Assembly (NCBI GenBank): GCA_015499995.1
Contig: JADNRV010000353.1
Location: forward strand, 1 to 47,168
Origin: Flammula alnicola
Taxonomy: Eukaryota > Basidiomycota > Agaricomycetes > Agaricales > Strophariaceae
Direction of reading: 5' to 3'
DNA length: 47,168 nt
The stretch's first letter is position 1, and every line of letters begins with the position of its first letter. This document shows positions 1-11,229 of this stretch, in pieces. The notes below the pieces were generated by a model. It did not search any database. It saw only the letters and a list, made by a program, of their open reading frames with translations, and was not told where the DNA came from. Made by a program: the position numbers and the translations under genes.

Positions 1-349
1 CTGTTCGGACACTGATGGCTGCGTGTGACAGCCATTTGCACATCTCGTTTTCGTGACTCAAATTTCGGTCATCGCCCGAGAGCGTCAATTAAAATTCAAT
101 AAATCTGTGAAATTCATGGAGGGTAAAAAATATAGTCTAGAATGGGTATGTAAAACGTAGAAGGGAAAAGTTTTGTTGTGGGCTCAGAAATGCGAAATCA
201 TGAAATATTTGCCTATCCCGACCACATATAGTATGTACTGTACAACATAAGTAAACGAGGACCGTGAGAAGATCGTGAATCTTATCTTAATTATTATGTC
301 CAGGCCGTGGTTCATTTTCACTTTTTTCTAAATTCATTCCGCATCCACC
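1..349. other. Upstream intergenic region, no gene seen
   Basis: No coding frame or RNA gene is recognised here. It is the promoter side of the exosome gene that starts at 350. A pyrimidine-rich stretch lies just before the start codon (about 311-340), as is common at fungal transcription starts. No convincing TATA box was seen. Confidence 0.4.
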
Positions 350-1221
350 ATGACTGCACCTTTACGACGCGATGGACGAAAAATCGATGAGCTGCGAGCT
401 CTAAAGATATCTTATGATGGATTAGCACGCGTTGATGGTTCAGCGACATTTGGATTCGGTGAGTTCACGTATTGGGGTTCACATCTCTGGTTGCTTTAAC
501 ATATTTTAATACAGGCGATACAGCTGCTCTTGCTTCAGTATCTGGACCTATCGAAGTGAGATTAGCAGCTGAACTACCCTCAAAAGCCACATTCGAGGTT
601 CTAGTGCGACCACTCTCTAATGTGCCTGCCACGGAGTCGAAATCGCTAGCAGCAACCATGAGATCAAGCCTCGAACCGTCGTTAATTCTCACAAAAAATC
701 CAAGGACCCTGGTCCAGCTTGTCATCCAAAGTCTCAGCTCTCCGCGGATCTTGCTGTGGAAAGACAGTTTATCAGCGGCCATGGTCAACGCAAGTTCTGT
801 AGCATTCCTCAAGGCGAGCTCAGTGCCGATGCGTGGCGTTGTTACAGCAGTCGCAGTTGGCCAGTTGCCCGACGGACGCCTTGTCGTTGACCCCAGCGAA
901 GACGAATCAGAATCTCTGAAAGCCGGGGGCAGCTTCGCCTTCATGTTCGCTGACGAGCTTGGCCTCATGAACTCGAACTCTGACTGTGTGTGGTCGAGCT
1001 GGAAATCTACGTCAGGGAGTTATGGTGAAAATGAGCTGTTCGAGGCGAGGGAGTTGGCGCGGTCTGGAGCGAAGGCTGTCTATGGTGCCATGAAAAGGAA
1101 TATCGAGCAGATGAATGGCGCTGCGGATTCGCGCATCCCGCCTACACATGACGCGAAGGTGGAAGAAGACGCGGAACATGGGGAAGAACAATCCGATGAG
1201 GATAACAAGATGGAGATATAA
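350..1221 (+). CDS. RRP46: Exosome complex RNase PH-like subunit (Rrp46 type)
   Basis: Two exons, 350-458 and 515-1221, give a 271-residue protein; the intron (459-514) has a GTGAGT donor and an ACAG acceptor and keeps frame. The N-terminus contains the RRDGR motif near residue 6, typical of eukaryotic RNase PH-like exosome subunits, followed by the GLARVDGSATF strand and the continuation DTAALASVSGP after the intron. A later segment (VVTAVAVGQLPDGRLVVDPSEDE) matches the RNase PH second half, where the protein is expected to be catalytically inactive and structural in the core ring of the nuclear and cytoplasmic exosome for 3'-5' RNA decay. The C-terminal 40 residues are acidic and low-complexity. 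The ATG at 350 was chosen because it places RRDGR at the expected distance. Rrp46 is preferred over Rrp41, Rrp42 or Mtr3 on overall length and motif wording, but this was not tested by alignment. Confidence 0.85.
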
Positions 1222-1326
1222 CCGCCTTATTGTCGCTGGTGAGCGAATTTTTTCCTGCAATCGTCGTAGATGTAACGTCCGGCAATCATAACCTTAGATT
1301 ACCTCGGTCCTTCGAACTGCCTCTGA

Positions 1327-1641
1327 CCTTTCTTGGGTGCTACAACAGAAGGCGATATTGTCAAGAAATTAAGGCAATTGCGCAATCCACATTATGTCGT
1401 CCTTCGAGAATCTGATTTCCTTGATCTCGATTGCCCCTTGTTCAAGCCCTCGACTTTCGGCAGCCTTCCATTCCAGGATACTTAATCTCCACGTCCTCGT
1501 TACGCCTGCTCGGAGTTGCATGAATCCGACGCCATATTGCCTGTCGACAAGTTTCTCTACAGTTTCGTGTCCGATTCCTCCATTGAGGTTTCGCTATGCC
1601 CTAGCTTCAATTATGCCATCCTTGAACAAGGCTCGCAGTGA
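1327..1641 (+). pseudogene. Possible decayed coding frame, family unknown
   Basis: Frame 1 stays open and reads like protein (for example IVKKLRQLRNPHYVVLRE and SDAILPVDKFLYSFVSD) from about 1327 to a TAA at 1483-1485, continues in the same frame with protein-like wording, and meets another stop near 1639. The amino-acid composition looks coding, but there is no start, no splice pattern that removes the stops, and no family I recognise. It may be a gene relic or a chance open frame. Confidence 0.2.
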
Positions 1642-2224
1642 AGCGAAATTGGACTTAACTTCGACCACTGCTCTGCTCCGAACGTTCTTCAGCCGGACGA
1701 CCTCTAATAACGTTGTAGAGTCATATCTACCCAACATTTCTCATGACAACTGCAAACCTATCGGTATGTCTGGATCACACCCATCCGGAACATCGCAAAT
1801 TTGAATTAATGCAGCCCTGCAGCCATAAGAGTGTCCTATCCTTTAATCCTTATCAAGCGCTGAGGCCATTTTTTGAGATCCCGCTTCCTGAACACGAACC
1901 AGCTGACCAAGAATAAAGAAACCAACCTCTTCCCTAAACAAATACCTTTCCTCCGTCCTCCGACGATGTTGACCTAAAAAGTCTTCTCGATTTTTATCAT
2001 CCACTTAGATCATGTTCGGATTTCAGAAGACCGTCTCTCGATTCTCGTCGCCTCCCGTGTTTGTCCCGGAAACATCCATATTCGAGCGCCGCTGATAGCA
2101 AAGCTAACGGTAAAGCCGCTAGTCTATTTGAGTAATTTAGGCCCTGAACCATTCATTTCTATTACGCGCATTCAGGTTTTTTTTACCTCATGACTGTCAA
2201 CTTACCAGAAAGAATGCGAATTCG

Positions 2225-2334
2225 AAAGTCTCCTGAGACTTCGAAACTTTAGGAGACTTTTGAGACCCTCGGGAAGTCAGCCTCACGAAGTCTGCCGATG
2301 GTTCACAAAGTCGGAAAGTCCCAGGAGACTTTCC
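2225..2334. promoter_or_regulatory. Cluster of inverted AGGAGACTTT / AAAGTCTCCT motifs upstream of GMC gene
   Basis: AAAGTCTCCT at 2225-2234 is answered by AGGAGACTTT at 2251-2260. A second hairpin has GGAAAGTC at 2313-2320 and GACTTTCC at 2327-2334, again containing AGGAGACTTT (2323-2332). The cluster lies 90-200 bp before the GMC start codon and just upstream of a TATA-like box. It could be a regulatory site or the remains of a tiny inverted-repeat element. Confidence 0.35.
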
Positions 2335-2363
2335 AACTCACCCAACTTACGGAACATAAGGCC

Positions 2364-2372
2364 TTATATAAG
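2364..2372 (+). promoter_or_regulatory. TATA-like box of GMC oxidoreductase gene
   Basis: TTATATAAG about 55 bp upstream of the ATG at 2424, in the expected orientation and distance for a fungal core promoter. Confidence 0.4.
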
Positions 2373-2423
2373 TAGTTGAATCCTCGAGGTAAGCAACGAG
2401 TTGCAAGCGCCCACCTTTCGAAC

Positions 2424-5125
2424 ATGAGATTTAACCCACTCTCGTTGCTTCCTTTTGCCTTCCTTCATGCTAGCTCGCTTCACGAACTCAACGAGGCCCC
2501 AAGGAATTCGACTACATCGTAATTGGTGCGGGGAACGCGTAAGCTATCTCGCTGTTGCTCGTTCGGATATTGAATTCATGCACGTCATCATTCATCGTTG
2601 AACAGTGGGCTCGCCATTGCAAGCCGCCTGAGTGAAGACCCTCACACTACTGTCGCTGTTCTCGAAGCAGGTTCCAATGTGGAAAATCTACCTGAGGTCT
2701 TCAACATACCGACTCGTCTGTCTTCGCACTCACGATACCACGTTTCTCCATAGGTCTTCATTCCTGGTCTGACTGGTTTGGGGCAGACCTTCACCACCCT
2801 CAACTGGAGATATGAGACGCTTCCACAAGAGCATCTAGGCGGTCGAACAACGATCATCAATGCGGGGAAAGCTCTCGGTGGAGGGACGATCAGTGAGTGT
2901 TGTCGTACCAGTAACCGCGTTTTCTGGTCGAGCTAATACCGCTCTTTCGCTGTATGTGTCCAGTCAACAGCATGATATTCGTACGTCGCTCTTCGCTATG
3001 TCATTCTGCCGCATGTGATAATGTTCGACTTCTAAGCCTCGCGCAGAAAAAGAGGAGTATGACGCATGGGGTGCACTGAACAACAAAGACCCGAACTGGA
3101 CTTGGGACGCTTTGCTACCCTACTTCAAGAGGTCGGAAATATTTTCTCCGCCGAATGCTGCACAAATTGCGAGCGGCGTCAAATACCAAGAGGACGTGCA
3201 CGGGACATCTGTCCAGACAGGCCGCGTGAAAGTCGGCTATCCAAACTTTTTCTACCCTCAATCGGAAATGTGGCAGAAGGCATCCGGGTTCAAACCATCG
3301 CCTGACCTCGCGAACGGAAATCCACAAGGCACAGTGGGTATTTCGCCCAACTCGCTCGACGCCCACAATAACACGAGGTAGATATCATTCGTTGATCTAG
3401 TTTGATATTCTAACCCGGACATATCATTGCTTTTGATCTTTCGCAGGTGTTCGTCCGTCTGCGCATATTACACGCCCTTCGTGGACAGACCCAATTTGAC
3501 TGTGTTGACGAATGTCTTCGTGACGCGTATACTCTGGGACCCGCCACGCACCTCCAAGTCACGACTGTCTGCGCCGTTAAAAGCCACCGCCGTCGAGTTC
3601 CAAGATGGGGAAGCGCAGATAAGCCATTTATCTGTAAAGAAAGAAGTTATTCTGTCTGCCGGCACCCTCGCAAGTCCAAGGATCTTGGAACACTCTGGCG
3701 TTGGTAACGAGACGTATGTACTCAGGTACTTTATTTCTTCAGCACAGTCTGCCCTAACACTTTTCACCAGGATACTCACAAAAGCGGGTGTGAAATCCGT
3801 GTTGAATTTACCGACTGTCGGGGAAAACCTAGCAGGTAGCTGCGGCGTTATTTTTTTGGATAGCAGAACGCTCATTTCACTTTCCAATAGATCATGTCCA
3901 CGGTTGGGCAAACGCATTTACCAATGCCTCGTAAGCTTGGCGGTGTTGTTCTGTTCTATCTCTGGTTTTCTAACCTAAAATTCAGCCTCACGCGAGATTT
4001 ATTGGTACTCGAGCCAAAATTCGAGACGCAACAGAGGGAGTTATGGTACCACAACCGCACCGGTGAGACATATTCTAATTTTGTTCTAGATTATCATGAG
4101 ATTTACTTGCGCCATATTAGGTGTCCTATCAGCCGCTCCTCGGTCATTGGGTCTCGCAGCGGCCTCTAACCTCTTCGCTGCCTCTGAACTCGTCAGTCTG
4201 GTTCAAGATGCCCAGTCTAACATTACACACTACGCAAAACTGTTCTCCAATGGGAACGCGGACTTGGAAAAAGGCATCGAAGCACAGCACGCCATCGTAC
4301 TAAATTTTTGGAAACGAGATAAGGTCGCGCCGGTCGAGCTCAATCTCGGTACGATGCCTCTTTCACTGCTTCATTCATACGGTGTATAAATAGTTAACTG
4401 ATGGATGGATGTCATATATTAACAGAACCAGGCTATGGCGGTCCTACATTGCTTCCAAATCGTCCGGCGAGAAAGTACACGACCATCAATGCTGTTCTAT
4501 TCGCGCCTCTTTCGCGTGGACGAACTCACATCACCAGCTCTAATCCTCTCGATAAATCTGCAATCGACCCCGCGTACTACGCCCATCCTCTAGACCTGGC
4601 GACGCACGTCAAAGCAATCGAGCTCGGACGAAAGATGCTGCGCACACCCCCACTTGATTCGATCTACGAAGGAGAGTATGAGCCGGGCGAAGATAAGAAG
4701 ACCGAACAGGACGTGACGACGTGGGCGAGGGGAGCCTCAGCGAGCGATAATCATGTCATCGGAACTTTGGCTATGATGCCGAAAGAGCTTGGGGGCGTTG
4801 TTGATACCAGATTGCGGGTATATGGGATTCAGAACGTTCGTGTTGTTGGTGAGCATTCGCAGCTTTATTCGGAAACGTTCATTCATTAACGTTTCATATC
4901 ATCTCAAGACGCATCTGTTATCCCGTTCCCGATCAGTGCCCATCTTGTGAGTATTTCGTTAACCATCGTTAAGGTCTTTATTCGGAGCATCGCTAACCAT
5001 TCGATAGGAATCGACTATATATATGATTGCGGAAAGGGTGCGTCCATTTTCTTTTCTCAAAGTTCGACCTAAAGTTTTCTGCTCAGGCTGCGGACTTTGT
5101 TAAGGAAGATTCACGCCACCTCTAA
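2424..5125 (+). CDS. GMC family FAD-dependent oxidoreductase, frame broken near start
   Basis: Fourteen exons: 2424-2538, 2606-2696, 2754-2892, 2964-2980, 3037-3377, 3447-3713, 3771-3835, 3891-3930, 3986-4062, 4121-4348, 4426-4848, 4909-4946, 5008-5037, 5087-5125. The product would be about 636 residues and secreted (hydrophobic signal-like N-terminus). Family marks: the FAD-binding DYIVIGAGNAG, the GMC signature 1 region beginning GKALGGGT, the C-terminal HVIGTLAM with a candidate catalytic His, and PISAHLESTIYMIAERAADF with the second His. Such enzymes oxidise sugars or alcohols and make H2O2 outside the cell. The signal peptide frame (ATG 2424) and the FAD-motif frame differ by one base at the CCCC run 2497-2500, so exon 1 reads into a stop at 2521-2523. 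With one more base every later exon phase fits. This is either a pseudogene or a base-calling error. The substrate cannot be told. Confidence 0.85.
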
Positions 5126-5451
5126 TACTGTCAGACACATTTATTCTCTCAAACTAGCTATCTTTCTCCGTATACCAATTACTCTTGCGCCAACATGTCA
5201 GGCCCTTGTTATTATTTTCTAGACACGTTGACTGAAGGATGATCGATGAACGTTGAACTGTGGATATAAAACACTACATACTAACGGAACGCCCAATGTT
5301 GTTATGGCTGCAAAGCTGCATCATCAACATGAACCAGTAACGACTGCTATTTTCAAAATATGTTCGACATGGATCCCTACTCGGCACTGCAAGTCTGAGA
5401 TGTATTTTTGACACGAAATCGTTGAAGTGGAATGCCATTTCAAGTACTCAG

Positions 5452-5457
5452 AAAAAA
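5452..5457 (-). terminator. RNA polymerase III terminator of tRNA-Ala
   Basis: A run of six A on the plus strand (T6 on the tRNA strand) lies about 15 bp past the 3' end of the tRNA gene, the usual poly-T stop for RNA polymerase III. Confidence 0.7.
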
Positions 5458-5471
5458 TAAAGAGAAGGAAA

Positions 5472-5555
5472 TGGACACTGTGGGAATTGAACCCACGACC
5501 TTGCGCACATCCAGCCGGTGCAAAGCGCACGCGCTAGCCCCTGCGCCAAGAGCCC
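5472..5555 (-). tRNA. tRNA-Ala (anticodon UGC) with 11-nt intron
   Basis: Read on the minus strand, all arms can be folded: acceptor 5' strand GGGCTCT (5549-5555), D stem GCGC/GCGC (5543-5546 and 5531-5534), anticodon stem TGCGC/GCGCA (5525-5529 and 5502-5506), T stem GTGGG/CCCAC with loop TTCAATT (5480-5496), acceptor 3' strand AGTGTCC and discriminator A at 5472. The anticodon loop holds TGC. The 11 extra bases at 5508-5518 sit directly after the purine 3' of the anticodon, the canonical tRNA intron position. The acceptor has the G3:U70 wobble pair, the identity element for alanyl-tRNA synthetase. One oddity is a U5-U68 mismatch in the acceptor stem. Confidence 0.9.
5508..5518 (-). other. 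tRNA intron
   Basis: An 11-nt insert (CCGGCTGGATG on the minus strand) between positions 37 and 38 of the tRNA. It is required to be absent for the anticodon stem TGCGC/GCGCA to close a 7-nt loop. Confidence 0.8.
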
Positions 5556-6178
5556 ATTGAGCGTCGTGCTTCAAAGCGCCACTTCAGAATTGGAGGAGGA
5601 AAAAAGGACCTTTATATCACGCTATTCTGGTTAGACGCTTTTTAGTACTGTATTACACTAAGGTTAGGTCCATGCACGACGTCGCACGACGTAGCACTAT
5701 GCTAAAGGGGCTTGTGACAGAGACTAGCGCGATGCAGCAACGGCGCAGCACTGAGCAACGTGTCTGCAAGGCGTAATGAACATGATGAACGGGAGCATAT
5801 ATGTACCCCCGCATTATCACACGTAAATTCAATTCCGCAGTTGCAGGGCACCCCTGCGCATGATCAATCGAATTTCAATATGAATTCCAATTTGTATTGA
5901 GGAAACGACATGTTCTCCGCTTAACATTCGTTCGTGGTGAAACGTTGTGCTTAGAGACGCTGTATCGGTATTTTGTAAGTACGTTCGGATAGATACTCTA
6001 TACGAGGTGCATTCAAAACAAGAGACGAGGTATAAAGAATGAAAACCTCTCCTGCACTCCGTACGTACTAGCGTTTGTCTATAATTTACTTCATCGCGTA
6101 TCATCAAAACGTCAAGGACCGTCCCCTCAAGCCGATTAATAACCTATTTTGAAAACATTCATGCGCTTTTGGGGTTCC
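5556..6178. other. Intergenic, nothing recognised
   Basis: Between the tRNA and the convergent-side end of the CFEM gene I see only short shadow frames and no repeat or RNA gene. Confidence 0.4.
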
Positions 6179-6859
6179 TCACAGAGCGAGAACGCCAGCA
6201 AGGATAGCTCCAACGACAGCAACTGCGCCACTCTTCGCGATCAAGGATCCAGCGGCGGACGCCTTCGAGGTGGTAGAAGCGGCAGCTCCCGAGGTAGTCG
6301 AGGCAGGCTTAGTCGAGGTGGCACTGGCAGCATGGGTGGAGGAACCAGAAGCTGCGGTGGTGGAGGCGCTGGAGCTAGCGAGAGAGAAGGGAATGGAGTG
6401 GGTGGTGGACGCGGAGACGGTGGGGGTGATGCTCGCTATAGGGCCCAAGGTAAGGGTCAGAAAAACATCGAAGCAAAATAAGACGAAGGAAGCATACCAG
6501 CAGCGCACTGGGAGGCCTGGAGACCAACAGCTGCGGCGATGTCGGCAGCGGTACAGTGTTGGGTCAAGCAAGCAGTAGCATCGGCTTGGAATTGAGCAGA
6601 AGCGCAGACGCAGGCCGCGTCGGTGCTGGAAGAAATCGCGTCTGGGTTAGCAATGGTTCGACGAGATGAAAATGTCAACATACAAAGAACAACCATTCAA
6701 GGTAGCTGCGGGGATCACGCAAGCAAGCACACAAGGGGAGATCCCTGCAAGCACACTGGAAGTCGCGTTGGCAGCGGAGCTCGTCACGGTTGCACTGGAA
6801 GATTGGCCAGAAACAACGACGGCAACAGCAGCGAGGGTAAGGAAGACCTTGGAGAACAT
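6179..6859 (-). CDS. Secreted CFEM-domain protein, probably GPI-anchored
   Basis: Three exons (6859-6684, 6625-6498, 6435-6179) joined across 58- and 62-nt introns give 186 residues. Residues 1-18 form a signal peptide. The CFEM domain spans about residues 40-100 with exactly eight cysteines at 43, 47, 57, 64, 66, 78, 83 and 99; Asp61 sits where the CFEM heme-ligand or structural Asp is found (GCSFTDAACVC). After it comes a Ser/Thr/Ala-rich stalk of about 65 residues. A hydrophobic C-terminal tail (AVAVVGAILAGVLAL) follows a small-residue site, as expected for a GPI anchor. CFEM proteins act at the fungal cell surface in heme or iron uptake, adhesion or wall structure. The choice of acceptor at 6626 is supported because it alone restores normal CFEM spacing. 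Which role applies cannot be told. Confidence 0.85.
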
Positions 6860-8076
6860 TTTGACGAGCTTTGGTTTTTGGGGGGAGTCGTGAACGGTGA
6901 ATGAAGAGGGGGGGTGGAGTTAGTCGTTCGATTTTGTTCGCTTTATATACTTAAGTTTCGAGCACCCTCGTTAGCAGCCGTGGGAATATACTGCACACAT
7001 GTCAGGGGCGGTCAAGAATTCTTCTGTAATGATCCATTTATAACTTGGTTCAGGGTCCTTCCAGGCCCACCTCCGCCCTGGCTTTTCACGCTCAACTTGC
7101 TTTTGACGATGATTTTTGTCACATGTGCCCTCATGTGCCAGAATGGGCTGGTCGATGCCTCCTGAACCCCTCCTAACCGTCGACGTCGTTGAATCAGCAT
7201 TCCAGCGACACCTCTGTCAATTCCGACCTGCAGAAGTTGTTAATTGGATCGCATCAAGCTAAAGATCTTCGTGATTGGCACTGCTTTCGACATGGATCAC
7301 TGCGCGTTCAAGATGAAGCAAGAAGAACGTTCGCGCGTTAGGTCGGTGGAAATACCTACGGAGGGCTGTTGTTGCTAGTGTTATGTTGTCCATGCTGAGC
7401 CGGTCATCGACTTCAGCATTATTCGCCGTCAAGCTTTCAAGACAGAGTCATCTTCGCTCGTCTATTCACGAATCGACAAAATTATCCCTGATGGAGTCTG
7501 ACTCTAATAATAACATTCTACATCAGTCCATCATCAATCAATTAATCACGACTCTAAGAAGTGATCAAATCATCAGTCTCGGCCCTTGGGATTCCTCTTC
7601 AAATCGGAGCCCTCGCATTGGGCTTCAAATTCGTCGACATATGAGTTGCTCATCAAGTCAACGTCAAGTCTTCGAGATGATGTCGATTGGGAAGTTAGAT
7701 ACATCATAGCAAACTTGTTCCAATTATTCTCGGAACATCATTGATTCGTCGTATAGGAGTACAGTACTTAAAATTTGGTTCTGTGCGAATATGAATAAAC
7801 ATCAATTGCAGAATTTCATCGGCAGACAATCAGTATGACTAATACCACGTGCCCTGCTTCGGATGTTGCCGCCGGTGTGCGGCAGTGGTTCCAAATCCCT
7901 TCTTACGAACTGTTTGGAATGTCGTCTATGTCAGGATCGGAGTTTCCACTTCCACATCAGGCATCTATTGTTCACGCACATATAAAATCCAAACTCATAT
8001 CGATGCTGCTCAATCGATCTTCTCATCCCCGCATCGATCTCTGATCTAACTGCTTAAAAAACACGATATCACTTCA
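6860..8076. other. Intergenic, no gene recognised
   Basis: About 1.2 kb upstream of both the CFEM gene (minus) and the VOC gene (plus), so it contains two divergent promoters. An open frame of 108 codons at 7383-7709 has no recognisable family and Ser-rich random-looking composition. I see no repeat. Confidence 0.4.
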
Positions 8077-8506
8077 ATGGTCCTCCACCACGTCCAATTT
8101 GTTTCCTCTTCTCTGTCGGAAGCTAAGAAATTCTATCTGGCAGCACTTGCGCCGTTGGGATACGAACAATTTTACGAGGTTGAAGGCAACGTTGTTGGTC
8201 TCGGTGTCAAAGGCGTACCCGATTTTTGGCTGCGCAATGTAAAGGGCCCGGACGATCCGCCTACGAAGGGGTTGCACTTAGCGTTCACGGCTGAGAGCAG
8301 GGAGGTGGTAGACAAGTTCTATGAAGCGGCCTTGTAAGTATACCACTGTTCTTTTTTGGAGTTTTAATTCAATCGCGTCATTAATTTTTAGAAAAGCTGG
8401 AGCGAAGGATAACGGGCCCCCTGGAGTGAGGGACTATCTCCCAGGCTACTATGCCGCCTTCGTCCTCGACATGGAAGGGAACAATATCGAGGTGGTGCAC
8501 CTTTGA
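8077..8506 (+). CDS. VOC / glyoxalase-bleomycin resistance fold protein
   Basis: Exons 8077-8333 and 8392-8506 (58-nt intron, GTAAGT..TTTAG) give 123 residues, the usual size of a single-domain vicinal oxygen chelate protein. The N-terminus MVLHHVQFVSSSLSEAKKFY is the classic VOC first strand and helix. His5 and His67 (KGLHLAF) and Glu119 (NNIEVVHL) fall at positions where metal ligands occur in the beta-alpha-beta-beta-beta modules. Related fungal proteins are annotated as glyoxalase-like. True glyoxalase I activity is not shown, and many members have unknown substrates. No signal peptide, so probably cytosolic. Confidence 0.85.
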
Positions 8507-10273
8507 AGTTTGAAGGAAAGACAGTGGAATTTGAGAAGGTAATTTCAGCGCACGCTCGACTTCTTACAATGGTAAATTTTGACCAAGTCTTCCTTTTTCA
8601 TTCAGCAGGGATCGCGAATCCCTTTCCCCGTTTCCCTCCGATCGCAGTCCGGCTAGTTGACAGAAATTAAATCATTGAAGGACTTGAATTTTGTACCTGA
8701 ACGAAATATATTTGAATCATCTGGAACGTTAATGCGCTCTTGAGTCGCGTCTGAACATTATCGAAGGGTCTTAGCAGTGCACGCGTTTCATGGTTAACTT
8801 CGCGCGCGTCAATGGTCTGCGTCGTCGGAGGGGCCGGGGTGGTTGTGCTGCCGATTGGTGATTTGAAACGAGACGAGGTGGAATAGAGATTCTCATGTTC
8901 GCAGTACGCTGGCAACCATAATGAGCAAACGGTGCTAATAGTAGCGAGGTGTCGATATCGGGCTTCTTGAACCGTCTAGGTATAAATCGGCGACGCTGGC
9001 TAAAAGTTTGCCGCTGGATGTTCTATTGGACTCTGACCATTTCTACCCAAATCCGTCCTATATTCTGCTGGATGTCTTCAGATATCTTCTCAGTCGGCAC
9101 TGGTCCTTCCAGGAGGTGGGCCTACAGTCAAATCTATAATCCTTTGCGGAGAGGACTGTTGCATAGTAATAAGCACCTCACTCTGAGCGACCGTAATTCT
9201 TGTGGGCGGTGCGGAGGCGGAGTGTGCATAGGTATTGGAGTTTAGAGGTGGTTTGACCCGGAGGGGACGAATGCGTCTTTGCGGTTCCTATCCATATGAG
9301 TTCGGTACTATACCGTCAACTAAGTAACCAATATAGTTAGGACTGTGGGAGGAGAAGTATGTGCTGAGGGGTCGGCCAAAGCTTGTGAGGCTCATGGTCA
9401 AGTATGTCGGGGTGTCGCAGTCGAATGCTCCTCGGAAATGCGTAGGCATCTTCGCAATGTCCGAAACGCTGGATATGGTTGCTGTTTGGTGCCGAAGTCA
9501 TTGTACTTGCCCTCCTCGAGGATAACGGGGTGGCGTCGAGAAACTTATCCGCGACAAGTATCTGCTGGTCAAACATCAGCAAAAAGCCCGGAGAATCATA
9601 ACTGATCACGGCGTATTGCGGAGTTTGTGATCGAGAAATAAACCGCACCGGCATTGCAGCTGTGATATGATAAAAGCAATCCATCATCGCGATCACAATA
9701 ATCAAATTCTCTTGCTTCAATTACAGCTCCCTTATGATTGGATTATGGGCAGATCGCAGCCGAATTATGAGCAGATTATATTTTGAGGACTTGGGACAGC
9801 ATCGCTTCCCTTGGGCATTCTGCCCTCTGCTATGCGCATCCGTTCATGGTTTCATGGTGATGGGTTCAAACCTTTCCGTGAGGCAGTAAATTATAGTAGA
9901 TCCCCCAAGTTAGCGAAAGGCTGTACATATAAGAAGCAGTCTCACCTCCCAATCTGGTCTGCATACATAACTATGTTCGCATAACTAAGGAATCGAGAAT
10001 TAATATTATTCTCTCACTGCAAGTTGATCAGTAAGTATCACGCCATCATTGTGCTGACTGAGATGTCACATGATGTCTAAAATCTTCGATTCCGAAAGTT
10101 TTCAACTTGAACTTGAACTTCGTCCACAACGTCCGACGTCCGTCGCCCTTCCTTCATATCCTTCGCCTCCTTCCATCCTTGTGCATGCTCCCTATATTCG
10201 TACATACTTTCAATTTGCCATATGCAGTGGCTTTGGCGGTCTGTCGCCATGCCAGTTCCCGGAGATTGTTATG
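8507..10273. other. Intergenic, no gene recognised
   Basis: A 1.8-kb stretch without a supportable gene. The longest frame (9337-9720, minus, 127 codons) has some protein-like wording (YAVISYDSPGFLLMFDQ) but no family or splice pattern I can defend. It may be a relic. Confidence 0.35.
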
Positions 10274-10298
10274 CATCAGGGAAACTCCATCCGTCTGG
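10274..10298 (+). repeat. Left terminal inverted repeat of the RPN10-carrying element
   Basis: Starts CATCAGGGAAAC and ends GTCTGG. Pairs with 12365-12389 on the opposite strand at 22 of 25 bases. Confidence 0.5.
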
Positions 10299-11229
10299 CT
10301 CGTCTGGCGCCAGACACACCAGACGCTGCCAGACTGCCATAAATGGTATGGCGACATAATTGACACTCCCGATGCCATAAATATTTTGTGTCCAGAACTC
10401 ATTTCTGATGCCATATCTCTGTTCTGGCAGCACAATAATTTATGATGACATACTCCCAGTCTCTCTCAGTAACGTTACATTTCAACAGAACAAAGATGAT
10501 ATTGTCGAATCCAATTGTATTTCAGATAAATAATCTACAAAATACTATACTACTCATTGAATCAGAGGCAGCCGGGCAGTCAGTATGCAGGAAAGACCCT
10601 CCAAACCTGCACTGAAGAAACGACCTGCATCAGTAAACTGCTAATCGACATATCAAGACCACTGGGATGGCCCTAGCCCAGCGGGGCACATCTCATCCTT
10701 CTTTGCGGTCTTTTCTGTCTTCATTGCAAGGATTCAGTACCAGTCTGCACAAAAGAGGGCATGCGAGTACGTGCATCAAGAGTTGTTCGTGGGTCGTCAT
10801 GGTCGTTCCTGCGACAGAACGACAGGGAGATGGGTGACGCGAAGGCCCCAAACAGCATGTTCTGCACAAAAAGGGGCAGTCAGTGGGCTAGCGGCGATGC
10901 GTGGGGTCACTTGCCATGTACCAGTTCCCTCCTTATCCTCTCGATGCTGAATTTGGTGGTCAGCATCACTGTTGGCGTCGTCTGCACCTCTTCATAATCT
11001 GTCTGAAAAGGAGGAGGGGGTTAGCAGCAGCGGAGGGGTGGCTTGCCACTTACGTTGTCGCCATGTCTCGTCAGGCAGGCGTGTCATCTTCTATGTGTTG
11101 TCAGACAGAGGAGGTATCCTATGCAATCCTACGTGTTGTTGGGCAGTGAGCGATGCTTATCTGCGAGATGGGGTGTGGCGGTACCGCGGCTTCGGCTGCT
11201 TCTCGGGCCTGCGCTTCTTGCATCGACAT

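Larger units (their letters stand above)
1222..2423. other. Intergenic region with a decayed frame and the GMC promoter
   Basis: Between the exosome gene and the GMC oxidoreductase no intact gene is recognised. The stretch holds an interrupted coding-like frame (1327-1641, listed separately), a cluster of inverted AGGAGACTTT motifs (2225-2334) and a TATA-like TTATATAAG at about 2364-2372. Confidence 0.4.

Noticed and set aside
6270..6578. Gly/Val/Glu-rich plus-strand frames over the CFEM gene
   Set aside because: Antisense of the Ser/Thr/Ala-rich stalk; the CFEM model has eight spaced cysteines and proper splicing.
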